A DNA stretch of 64,000 nt from a virus: positions 26,726-90,725 of IMG/VR virus record IMGVR_UViG_3300032220_001356, one strand, 5' to 3'. Positions within the stretch are counted from its first letter, which is position 1; each line of letters begins with the position of its first letter. Shown here one piece after another: positions 34,306-44,082 of the stretch. The notes under the pieces are model-generated. The model worked only from the letters and a program-made list of their open reading frames with translations, did not search any database and was not told where the DNA came from. The translations under genes were made by a program, and so were the position numbers.

Positions 34306-37300
34306 AGATTTATTTAATGTTACGAAAGTATTACCACCTATAAGCAACGAACAAATAGCAGAAGATGTTGAATCTGTACAACTTTTAGACTCATATACTT
34401 ATGAAAAGAATAGAATTGAATTTGCTGTTGATTATTCAACAGCATCTAATTTTGCTATTTATGGTTCTGCAAAACAATATTACCAAGACGCATTTGCCAG
34501 AATATACGAACAATTCCCATACGATGGTTCAAAGAAAGAAAAGATTGATTGGGAAAATTCATCTTCTTTATTAGATATTTGGATTTATGAAAACGTTTAT
34601 CCAAGAACTACTGGTTATGCTACGTTTTCTCCAAATGGTTGGAGTGCTAGAATTGGAAGTCTTGTAAGTGGTTATGGTGAACCAACAACCAAAGAATATA
34701 TTTCAATTAAAGGTGGACCAAACACAAATTCTGGTAATACTTTAATTGAAAAGTTCAAAGACGCAAGCAATCAATCTCCAAAATCTAACGTTCTTAATTT
34801 AGCCGTCCAAAGAGGAAACAATCTAGAATTTAATTTATCTGGCGGTGTTTCAACTGAATTTTGGCTTAAAAAACAATCCTTCATAAACTCCAGCACATCA
34901 AAAGAAGTTATTTTTGACTTATGGAATAATGAAACATCATCAAGTGCAACTTATGGTCGTTTAACACTTGAACTATCTGGAACTACTACTGGTTCACCAT
35001 TTTACCTTACAATTTTGTCTGGTACTACCGGATTTTCTTCTCTTAATATTGGAAGTAATATCACAACTGCTTCTGTGGCTAATAACGCTTGGAATCATTA
35101 TGCAGTAGTCGCTCAAAACTCTGGTAGCACAATAAATGTTAAGTTTTATGTTAATGGCGAATTAAATCAAACTATTGCTAGTGGAATAAACATTGGCGAA
35201 GTTACTGGTTCAATGTTGGCTAACATTGGCGCATTAAGAACAGCAGTATCTGGCACAGCAACTGATATTGGTTGGGGTAAACTATCTGGCTCTATTGATG
35301 AATTTAGATATTGGAAAACCGCAAGAACTTCTAAAGATATTGGAAGATATTGGTGGACAAATATTCATGGTGGCGCAAATACAGACGAAGCAAATACAGA
35401 CTTGGGTGTATACTACAAGTTTAACGAAGGCATTACATTAACAAGTTCTGTAGATTCCATCGTTTTAGATTATTCTGGAAGAATTACAAATGGTGCTTGG
35501 ACAGGATATACAACCAATTCAAGAAATACTGGTTCTGCTATTGACTCGTATGCAGTTGAATTAAGTCCAGAAGAGCGTGACCCAATCATCTACTCAACTC
35601 ACCCAGATGTTGTTTCTGCGCTAACTCTCTACACAACACTTGGCGAAGATCATGATTATATAAATCCAAACTCTCTTTATCGTTCTTTCCCAGATTGGAT
35701 GGTCAATACCGATACTGGAGAGTTGCTAAAACTTACACAAATTGTGTCAAGTTATTTAGATTCTTTATATTTACAAATTAAAAACTTTACCAACATTAAA
35801 GAACATTATTCTAATGTTCAAATTGATGAAAAACCATTTCCATTTTCTAAAATGTTGGGTGAATCACTCGGACTTATAACACCAGATATTTTCATTGATG
35901 CTACTTTGTTTGAGCAAGTAATGTCAAGAGATGAAGACAGAACATATGAAGATAAACTTAACGAAGTTAAAAATATAATTTATGAAAACATCTACAGCAA
36001 TCTTCAAGGAATTTACAAGTCTAAAGGTACAGAAAAGTCGTTCCGTAATTTATTAAGATGTTTTGGCATTGATGAATCAATCGTCAAAATGAACATTTAT
36101 GCAAATAATGATTCTAAAATCGTAAGAGACGACTTAACAAACATATCATTAAAGAAAAAGTCACTCAACTTTAACGATCCAGACAGATTTGGTTCAACTA
36201 TATATCAATTCTCTACATCTTCTTATGGTGCATCAAATTCATACATTTTAGGTTCTTCATCATACGATTATTTACCACTTACTTTTGAAATTGATACTAT
36301 ATTCCCAAAGAAGATTAAAAAGACACAAAATAACTTTTTCCCAACTACATTTTTAACATCTTCAATATTTGGTGTACACTCTGCTGTTTCAACCAGCACA
36401 GATTTAACTTGGGCAGCAAATGATTATTTTAATTTCCAAGTATTTGCTGTAAGACCAGAATACGAGTCTGAGCACGCAACCTTTTATTTATCTTCTTCAA
36501 ATCCATCAATTCCCGTTCTTTCATCATCTTATAATCTTTATGTTTACGATAATGAAAAATGGAATTTTGCTGTTAGATTCTTACCAACTGCACTTGGTAA
36601 TGCAGATTTGGTTGGCGGAACAACCTCTGGAAGTTATACATTAGAGTTTTATGGCGTTAGCACTATTGGCGATACCATAATACGTGAATTTAGTTCTAGT
36701 GCGGTTATTCCTTATGCATCTGGCTCAAATATGGCTAGAGCCAATAAGAGAGTTTATGTTGGTGCAGAAAGAACAAACTTTACTGGCTCTTTGGTAAAAG
36801 AAAGCGACATTAAAGTTTTAGATTTAAAAGTTTGGTCTTCTTATCTCGACAATGAAGAGATTAAGTCACACGCAAGAGATTCAGATAATTATGGTTCTAA
36901 ACTAGCAGGTAGATCATATTATTTAACCGATGGTAACTTAAACAACTTTTGGATTCCAAAACTAGACACTCTTTTACTTCATTGGGACTTTAATTTAGTT
37001 ACAGGTTCAGATGGTGGTTCTGGAGTTCTCAATGTATCTGACGGCAAATTCATTGTTAACGATCTAACATCCGGCTCACTAACATACGATAGATATGGAA
37101 GTGTTTTCAACAACATCAAAAAGTATGATTATATTGGTCGTGGTGATTATTTCTTGCAAAACGATAACACCATAACTGATACTCAATATTTGTTTTCTTC
37201 CAGAATAAATGAATTTGAAAATATCCAAAATTCAAATCTTGTCTATGTTTTGACAACTGACGAACAAAATCAAACAAGAATTAGAGACACAAGACCTATA

Positions 37301-40300
37301 AACTATTTCTTCTCTTTTGAAAAGAGTATGTATCGCACAATTAGCGATGAAATGCTAAAAATGTTTAGCACAATCGTTAATTTCAATAATTTAGTTGGTG
37401 ATCCGGTAAACAAATATAGAAAAGAGTATAAAGATTTACGTTACTTACGCACACTTTTCTTCCAAGAAGTTCAAAATGAACCAGAACTTGATAAATACTT
37501 AGATTTCTATAAGTGGATCGATTCATCACTTGGTAAATTGTTGTTGCAACTTGTTCCAGCATCAGCAGAAACATCACATGGTCTTTTAAATGTTGTTGAA
37601 AATCATGCATTTACAAGAAACAAACATCAATATAAGTTCCCAACTTTAGAATTTACAGACCCAGTTTTAGAAGCTGGTATGAATACAATCAATATACATT
37701 TGTATAATTGGAAGTTTGGACATAGACCAATAAGCAATTTAGAAGATGAAAATTGTTTATATTGGAACGCAAAAGCTGAACGTAATGTTGCTCCAATTTC
37801 ATCCTCAGTTTCTTCTGTCAATACAACAAGACAACAAATACTTTCTGTAACATTACAAGCTTTAAATCGTTCTTTTACAACTGCTCAAAGATATAAAGTT
37901 GATTTTTCTGACGAATATAAAGGTGGACCAAATTTCCACAAGAATAAGAAAATTGATTTTATGAAAATTGCCACGGCTCCACACGGACCAATGGATGCTG
38001 ATGACGTAATAAATGTACCAGCAAATTATCTTTTCATCGGCGTTGAAAATACAAGCTCAGTTATAAAAGATTGTAACGATATTTACAACCCATCTAAAAA
38101 AGTAAAATATAGTTTTGATGTTGTTCATGGTCGCGATTATCTTTCTTCCTCCTTGGGATATGGAGAAGTATTAAAATCTGATTTAGCAATCCCAGCAAAC
38201 TTTGTAAGTGGTAATGTCACAACCGGCTATAATGCTGAAGTTGTTGATAGATTTATGAGTGGGGTAATTATCACAAACTTGCACAATGATTCGTATGGTG
38301 ATCAAAAAGAAATCCCCGCACAAGGTCCATTTACCAATCAATGGATGGGTGGTTTACAATCTAGACACATTGAACTTAATCAAGGAACAGATGATTACAC
38401 AACACGCCCAGAAGGATGGAAACTATTAATTGGACAACTTGGAACTTCTTCTTACCAAGCAACTCTTGGATTTGTAGGTGCTGATTATCCATATCCAGAA
38501 GGAAATCCAGACGAACCATCATATCCAGTTAGAGTACACAAGAGAGCAACATATTACAGAGATTTTACCGCTAAATCTCCATACAATATTAAAAACATAG
38601 GCTCTACTCGTCCTGCTGTTCTTGCTCGTCCTTCTTCGCCACCAACTGGTACTCTTTCAATTGGTAATTTCTATCACAGATATGAATATTTCCATACATT
38701 TGGAAAAACCAATAATAATAAACTTTTAGTTGATAATGCAACTTCTAGCTTGTCACAAACAGAGCTATTCGGTATTTTACGTACAGATATTGTTGATGGT
38801 AGAGTAAACTTTACCTTACCAACACAACTTCGTTCTGAAACAATAATAGGAAACAAGTTTTCCTCTCCCGGCGATTATAGAACAATGTCGAGAGGTTATT
38901 TGAATCTTTATGCAGAAGAATTATCACCATATAACGTTCAACCATTTAAGAATAGAAAGATCATTGGTGATGGTAGAAGAGTCAATCCTGTTTTAACAAA
39001 TGATTCAATACTTTACATACCAGAAATAATTTCTGGCTCAAACAAAGAATTAAATCCATTGACAGCAATTCCATCTTTTGCTGGTTATCAAAGTGGCTCT
39101 ACTACAATTGCTTCTTTACACAAAGTTCCAAGAAATGGCGGTTGGCAGACACAATATTCTGGTACTTCTGTTGTCACAACACAAAAATATGATAACGGAT
39201 TCTATCGTTATGAAATTCCAAAAACAGATGCTCAATATTCTTGGATTAAGTATTCTGTTTCCTCTACTAATAAAGATTTATTAGAATACCAAGGACACCT
39301 TCCAGAATCACTACCAACTGGTTCTATTTCTTATGTTCCAATTTTGACTCTTTTAACACAAAGTTTGGTTGGTGTTAGTGGAGCCAGTAACCTATATGGT
39401 CTTGAAAACCCAACAATACCAGTTGATTTTGCACATATGAACACGATTATTAATGATGTGGTTATAACAGGAAGCAATACACTTGGTACAACAACTGAGA
39501 CTAATTATATAACTGATTTTGCAACCATAAATATTGCTAGAATACCAAGAATTTTAAATGGCGTTAATTTAAACAGAAATGGTCCTTATGGCTATTCTTC
39601 TTTTAAACAAGTAAGAGCAAAAAATAAGATAATTACTGCACTTGATAAAAATGCAAAGTTTTCTTTTGTTGATAGCAGAGGAAAGCTTAACAACTACGAA
39701 GAACCATCTGTTTATTTCAATGAAACATTGAAATATCAATTATTGAATACTTACGATTCATCAAGCTATGAAATTGAAACTACATTTAGAAATAACTTAC
39801 AAAAATATGAAAGTCCAAGAATAAAGAATAAAATCGTTGTTCCATCATCTGGATTGTCTAGCTATTCATTGTTGCTAACAAATTTGTTCATCAATCCAAA
39901 TTTGCGATTGTTGGACTTAACATACGAAGTGCAAATATATCCACAATTTGAATTCTCTACTATCAACAGACTTCGTAGAAGAACAACATATACATTTGAC
40001 ACTTGGCGTGATTCAAGAGCAAACAGACAAGACACATCCGTCATTGATCCAGCAACATCTAGAACAATTCCAACACAAAGTGCGTGGCCTTTAGATAGTA
40101 GAATTGATTTGTCAACACCATATTTAAGCAATTCATCTGGTGGTGATGGTGTGTTGCAAAATGCCTATTCTTCTATTCACAATGGAGTTACAAGTAGCAT
40201 TACAGCAAGTGTTCTATACTCTTTCAAGCATATGCTTGGCTCTAATAATAGCTGGGCTTCACCTAGTGTTAAGACCGGATATGATTCAAGTACACAATAT

Positions 40301-43078
40301 TTGAACACAACAAATGGATTGTTCGACGGAACAGCAAAATGGCAAGTCCCAGAAACCAGCGAATATAATAAGCCATACTACGATTCTTACAATGATTGGT
40401 TTGGTATGATCAAGTACAAAGGCAAAAATTATCAAATTATGCCAGAGTACAGAATTTCCAATACAGATAGAAACATGGTATTGGCAGTAAATAATCTTTT
40501 ACTGGAAGATGAACAATTAAATACAATGGTATTGCCCGGTTCACCAGCAGATCCACCAGATAGACCACAAGAATTTAAAGTAACATACTTTGAAAGCAAC
40601 ACAATTGAGTTAGCAGAACAAGTTATGACAGATATGTCATCAATCACAAAGACTGCAAGCTTGACATTAATTTGCGATGCAATAGTTAAATTAAATCCAG
40701 AAGATTCTTTCTATCCAGTTAACAGAACATTAGATTTAGCAGAGTATTTTTACAGAACAATAGTAACAAGTAGTCTATTCTGGACAAGTAGCGCAATTCC
40801 AGAAAATGAATATACAAATACAAATGTTGCAACTAGAAACTTTATGACTCCTATGTTTGCACCCGGTATTATGTATAACACCATAAAATCTGGTATTGCT
40901 GTTGATTTTCCAGTTTTAACTTCAAGTATATTAGTAACTTCAAGTTATGTTGATGCTACTGCATCTGCATCTGGCGCTATTGATTATAAAATCAATAATC
41001 CTACATTTGATGCTAGATTACCATTTGAAACGCTATATGATCCAGATAGTTACTTAAAACGTAAATCAATTATTGATCTTTACCCACATCCATCTGCATC
41101 TTTAAACATAACTGGTTCTTGGACAGGCACATCATATACAGAATTGTATAAGTATGCAATACACAATTTCTTGTCTGAAATAGTAGACTTTTATTTACCA
41201 GAAGGTAAATTAACTTCACTAATCTCAAAGCCAGAAATAAATTTCCAAATCGTTCAACCCAACAAACAATATCGTGCGTTAATTAAGCTTTATAAGAGTA
41301 AAGCAAGTCCAGTATTGAACGTGGAAACTCCCGGTCCTTTGGTCACAAATTATACAAGACCACAATTCTTGCCAAAAGAAAGAGAAAGCATTTTAATGTA
41401 CAATAGAGCTAGTGCTTTCGGCCCTCCAGTTAATGGTGGTTTAGTTTCCGGTTCTGTGTCTGATATAGATTCATCAAATGGATATTATTCTCCATTTACT
41501 CCTCCATATTATGATGGTGAAGCTTGGGTATTGTTGACCTACAATCCAACTGGTTCTGTTCCATATAGACCAAGTTTGGATGAAATTATTAACAATATAA
41601 CAGCCTCTTATTTAAGATACGAATTTAATTCTGGAACCTTATCTGACGATTCTGCACCTCTTGCATATGGCAAACTTAATTTGAACTCAATGCAAGCAAG
41701 TGCATCGTTGAACTTATTTAATGTTATCAATATTGACCAAACAACTTTAAATAATATTTCAAATAACTCAACTACCGTAGAAGGTTCAAAAGTTTGGGCA
41801 ATACAAACTAAATTTGAAACTCCAATTTTAGATTATGCGTCCACAATCACGATTGACTCTGGTAGCCAAGCCAACGAAACTGCTGGTGTTTGGCACCAAC
41901 TTGGCTCAATAATAGAAGGTGTTGGAAGAACGGCAGATGGTATTTTCTTACAAGTTACTGATATACCAAATGATTATATACTATATGGCGCTGAAGCTGA
42001 CGAAAAAAGAGCAGAACCAACAGGAAGAAGTCTTGCAGCAACAGGTTCTTTGGCTGACGTTGTAGGATTCTCCAAAGAACCAGTAAGACTTGGACAACTT
42101 GCTAAAAGCAAGAATATCAAAGAAGCAGTTGTTGCGATACCATATTTACTGGAAGAAACAGGTGGTACACCATTAAGAGTGTTCTTCTCTTACAATACAA
42201 CTAACAAAAACTATGTTTCTTTCTTAAAATCACCAGCTTCTGCAACTACCACTTTTGCCGATGATGCATTAGTACCAGAGTCCATTAAACGTCAAATTTC
42301 ATTGATGCAAGAATATGTTATACCACCCGGTATGGATTTCATGAAAAACGATGGAGTTGTTCCATTTAGTATGTATATTTTTGAATTTGAATATAATTTG
42401 ACTCAACAAGATTTGGCAAATATTTGGCAAGGAATAATGCCAAGTATTTCATATAATTTTGCAGAACAAAGCAAATCTATTACTCACGAATTAACTTTTG
42501 ATGATTCCGAATTGCTAGATGCAAACGAAATAACTGATAAAATTAGATGGCTTGTATTTAAAGTTAAGAAGAAAGCAAAAAATAATTATAACAATAAATT
42601 ATTCCAATCATTAAAAACTAATTCTTTCGTAAATACAATCAACAAAATTCAATCAATCGGAAGACCAGATACAGATAGATTTGCTGGTACAGAAGAATTA
42701 GATTTTTCTTTCAATTGGCCTTATGATAATTTCTCTTTAGTAGAAATGGCTAAAATAAATGCAAAATTAAAATTCTTCTCAACTCCTGTTGGAATAAGAG
42801 CAGACATTGGTGATATTCCAGTATTAGATGCCAACAATCTTTCAAATGCTTCTAATTCAAATATACCAGATTTAAGCTCTACAGCATTTGCAAATGCAGC
42901 AGAACTACGTGAAAGAATAAGAAATATTGAAATTGCTGATCAAATTGGCATCCCAAGCGTAAGTGTAACTACCGACGCCATTACCACTCCAATATTTGTT
43001 GAGGATTTAAGTAGTGCTGATACTGGAAGTGCAAGTGAGAGAATAATTGAACCACCAGTTAAAACAACGCTTCGATAA
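34295..43078 (+). CDS. Giant virion protein with two LamG-like modules
   Basis: A single open frame of 2,927 residues, much the largest gene here. Residues 185-400 form a LamG/concanavalin-like domain (STEFWLKKQ, NAWNHYAVVAQNSG, LSGSIDEFRYWKTARTS). A second related module spans about 665-870 (NEKWNFAVRF, KVLDLKVWSSYLDNEEI). The remaining 2,000 residues are Ser/Thr/Tyr/Asn-rich and beta-like, with no catalytic motif found. It occupies the position of wedge gp7/gp10-type genes in T4 order. It is probably an outer baseplate or host-binding protein, where LamG modules could bind glycans. No frame break seen. Confidence 0.75.
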   Translation: MSLKDLFNVTKVLPPISNEQIAEDVESVQLLDSYTYEKNRIEFAVDYSTASNFAIYGSAKQYYQDAFARIYEQFPYDGSKKEKIDWENSSSLLDIWIYENVYPRTTGYATFSPNGWSARIGSLVSGYGEPTTKEYISIKGGPNTNSGNTLIEKFKDASNQSPKSNVLNLAVQRGNNLEFNLSGGVSTEFWLKKQSFINSSTSKEVIFDLWNNETSSSATYGRLTLELSGTTTGSPFYLTILSGTTGFSSLNIGSNITTASVANNAWNHYAVVAQNSGSTINVKFYVNGELNQTIASGINIGEVTGSMLANIGALRTAVSGTATDIGWGKLSGSIDEFRYWKTARTSKDIGRYWWTNIHGGANTDEANTDLGVYYKFNEGITLTSSVDSIVLDYSGRITNGAWTGYTTNSRNTGSAIDSYAVELSPEERDPIIYSTHPDVVSALTLYTTLGEDHDYINPNSLYRSFPDWMVNTDTGELLKLTQIVSSYLDSLYLQIKNFTNIKEHYSNVQIDEKPFPFSKMLGESLGLITPDIFIDATLFEQVMSRDEDRTYEDKLNEVKNIIYENIYSNLQGIYKSKGTEKSFRNLLRCFGIDESIVKMNIYANNDSKIVRDDLTNISLKKKSLNFNDPDRFGSTIYQFSTSSYGASNSYILGSSSYDYLPLTFEIDTIFPKKIKKTQNNFFPTTFLTSSIFGVHSAVSTSTDLTWAANDYFNFQVFAVRPEYESEHATFYLSSSNPSIPVLSSSYNLYVYDNEKWNFAVRFLPTALGNADLVGGTTSGSYTLEFYGVSTIGDTIIREFSSSAVIPYASGSNMARANKRVYVGAERTNFTGSLVKESDIKVLDLKVWSSYLDNEEIKSHARDSDNYGSKLAGRSYYLTDGNLNNFWIPKLDTLLLHWDFNLVTGSDGGSGVLNVSDGKFIVNDLTSGSLTYDRYGSVFNNIKKYDYIGRGDYFLQNDNTITDTQYLFSSRINEFENIQNSNLVYVLTTDEQNQTRIRDTRPINYFFSFEKSMYRTISDEMLKMFSTIVNFNNLVGDPVNKYRKEYKDLRYLRTLFFQEVQNEPELDKYLDFYKWIDSSLGKLLLQLVPASAETSHGLLNVVENHAFTRNKHQYKFPTLEFTDPVLEAGMNTINIHLYNWKFGHRPISNLEDENCLYWNAKAERNVAPISSSVSSVNTTRQQILSVTLQALNRSFTTAQRYKVDFSDEYKGGPNFHKNKKIDFMKIATAPHGPMDADDVINVPANYLFIGVENTSSVIKDCNDIYNPSKKVKYSFDVVHGRDYLSSSLGYGEVLKSDLAIPANFVSGNVTTGYNAEVVDRFMSGVIITNLHNDSYGDQKEIPAQGPFTNQWMGGLQSRHIELNQGTDDYTTRPEGWKLLIGQLGTSSYQATLGFVGADYPYPEGNPDEPSYPVRVHKRATYYRDFTAKSPYNIKNIGSTRPAVLARPSSPPTGTLSIGNFYHRYEYFHTFGKTNNNKLLVDNATSSLSQTELFGILRTDIVDGRVNFTLPTQLRSETIIGNKFSSPGDYRTMSRGYLNLYAEELSPYNVQPFKNRKIIGDGRRVNPVLTNDSILYIPEIISGSNKELNPLTAIPSFAGYQSGSTTIASLHKVPRNGGWQTQYSGTSVVTTQKYDNGFYRYEIPKTDAQYSWIKYSVSSTNKDLLEYQGHLPESLPTGSISYVPILTLLTQSLVGVSGASNLYGLENPTIPVDFAHMNTIINDVVITGSNTLGTTTETNYITDFATINIARIPRILNGVNLNRNGPYGYSSFKQVRAKNKIITALDKNAKFSFVDSRGKLNNYEEPSVYFNETLKYQLLNTYDSSSYEIETTFRNNLQKYESPRIKNKIVVPSSGLSSYSLLLTNLFINPNLRLLDLTYEVQIYPQFEFSTINRLRRRTTYTFDTWRDSRANRQDTSVIDPATSRTIPTQSAWPLDSRIDLSTPYLSNSSGGDGVLQNAYSSIHNGVTSSITASVLYSFKHMLGSNNSWASPSVKTGYDSSTQYLNTTNGLFDGTAKWQVPETSEYNKPYYDSYNDWFGMIKYKGKNYQIMPEYRISNTDRNMVLAVNNLLLEDEQLNTMVLPGSPADPPDRPQEFKVTYFESNTIELAEQVMTDMSSITKTASLTLICDAIVKLNPEDSFYPVNRTLDLAEYFYRTIVTSSLFWTSSAIPENEYTNTNVATRNFMTPMFAPGIMYNTIKSGIAVDFPVLTSSILVTSSYVDATASASGAIDYKINNPTFDARLPFETLYDPDSYLKRKSIIDLYPHPSASLNITGSWTGTSYTELYKYAIHNFLSEIVDFYLPEGKLTSLISKPEINFQIVQPNKQYRALIKLYKSKASPVLNVETPGPLVTNYTRPQFLPKERESILMYNRASAFGPPVNGGLVSGSVSDIDSSNGYYSPFTPPYYDGEAWVLLTYNPTGSVPYRPSLDEIINNITASYLRYEFNSGTLSDDSAPLAYGKLNLNSMQASASLNLFNVINIDQTTLNNISNNSTTVEGSKVWAIQTKFETPILDYASTITIDSGSQANETAGVWHQLGSIIEGVGRTADGIFLQVTDIPNDYILYGAEADEKRAEPTGRSLAATGSLADVVGFSKEPVRLGQLAKSKNIKEAVVAIPYLLEETGGTPLRVFFSYNTTNKNYVSFLKSPASATTTFADDALVPESIKRQISLMQEYVIPPGMDFMKNDGVVPFSMYIFEFEYNLTQQDLANIWQGIMPSISYNFAEQSKSITHELTFDDSELLDANEITDKIRWLVFKVKKKAKNNYNNKLFQSLKTNSFVNTINKIQSIGRPDTDRFAGTEELDFSFNWPYDNFSLVEMAKINAKLKFFSTPVGIRADIGDIPVLDANNLSNASNSNIPDLSSTAFANAAELRERIRNIEIADQIGIPSVSVTTDAITTPIFVEDLSSADTGSASERIIEPPVKTTLR

Positions 43079-43104
43079 AAAACAATTTTCCGGATATTTA
43101 TAAT

Positions 43105-44082
43105 ATGGCATTTTTTAATTCCAAAGAAGAAGTATATGATATTGAACTAACGCAATATGGTAAACTTTTGTTGTCAAGAGGTTTGTTAAAACCTGCATAT
43201 TATTCTTTGCACGATGATGATGTACTATACGATTCGGACTATGCAGGAGTTGAAGAAAATACAAACTACGCAGAAGTGCGTATTCAAGATGAAACACCGG
43301 TTCATAAAACTTTTTATGATTTTAAAGAATTAAGACCAATTATAAATTTTGATTTAAATCAGCAACTTTTTAGAATTCAAAAGTCTAATCACGCTATAAG
43401 AAAACCAATTGTTGCATATAATAGTTTATCAAATTCAACAATATCAAACCATTATATTCCTGCTTGGGAAATAAATAACTTATCAACTAATTTTACATCT
43501 AGCTCTCGCACATTTACTAATCTAAATGTCATTAGCGCATCAATACCACAATTTAATGTTGAAGTTGATACATTATTCATCAAGGCAGATGCAGACGTTT
43601 TAGAAACAAATCGTTCGCTAAGAGTCTTATCAGAACTTGAAGAAACCACCGATAATTTAGATGAATTTACATACATCTGTGTAAATAAACCAATTTTGTT
43701 CCAAATTATTGAACATAATTGTGATTTCAAACATGACGCTTTTGAATACGAAGTCTATAAAGTATCAGAAGAAGATGGAAAAGAAATCTATACACAACTA
43801 AAACTCTCAAAAGAAATAACTAATTACGACGAGCAGACCGATTTATACGTGCAAAATTCAAATATGTTTTTAGAAGAATTAAATCAAACATATGCAGATT
43901 ACTTCTTCAATATTTCTGTTGATAGAGAAATTGGCGTTTTAGATGCTTGTAGATACATTTTGCGTGATCAAGATAATATCGATTTAATATTTGATGATAT
44001 TTCTATATGTGATGATATAAGAGAAAGTATAAGAACTAGTGGCTTATACGACGGATTGCCACCAGATGGAGAATCTTGTTAA
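43105..44082 (+). CDS. Virion structural protein, MAF-type N-terminal module
   Basis: A 325-residue protein. Its first 45 residues (MAFFNSKEEVYDIELTQYGK, then LLSRGLLKP and a DDD-containing turn) resemble the N-terminus of the gene at 49541, so the two share a module. The rest is unique and beta/helical mixed, with acidic patches and a cysteine at the very C-terminus. It starts 26 bases after the giant gene; GGATATTTATAATATG precedes it without a standard Shine-Dalgarno. Likely a baseplate-periphery or fibre-linking protein. Stop overlaps the next start (TAATG). Confidence 0.6.
   Translation: MAFFNSKEEVYDIELTQYGKLLLSRGLLKPAYYSLHDDDVLYDSDYAGVEENTNYAEVRIQDETPVHKTFYDFKELRPIINFDLNQQLFRIQKSNHAIRKPIVAYNSLSNSTISNHYIPAWEINNLSTNFTSSSRTFTNLNVISASIPQFNVEVDTLFIKADADVLETNRSLRVLSELEETTDNLDEFTYICVNKPILFQIIEHNCDFKHDAFEYEVYKVSEEDGKEIYTQLKLSKEITNYDEQTDLYVQNSNMFLEELNQTYADYFFNISVDREIGVLDACRYILRDQDNIDLIFDDISICDDIRESIRTSGLYDGLPPDGESC

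Noticed and set aside
43091-43100. TATTTATA before the gene at 43105 (also near 30655)
   Set aside because: This is the late box on the opposite strand, where no genes lie. Probably chance.
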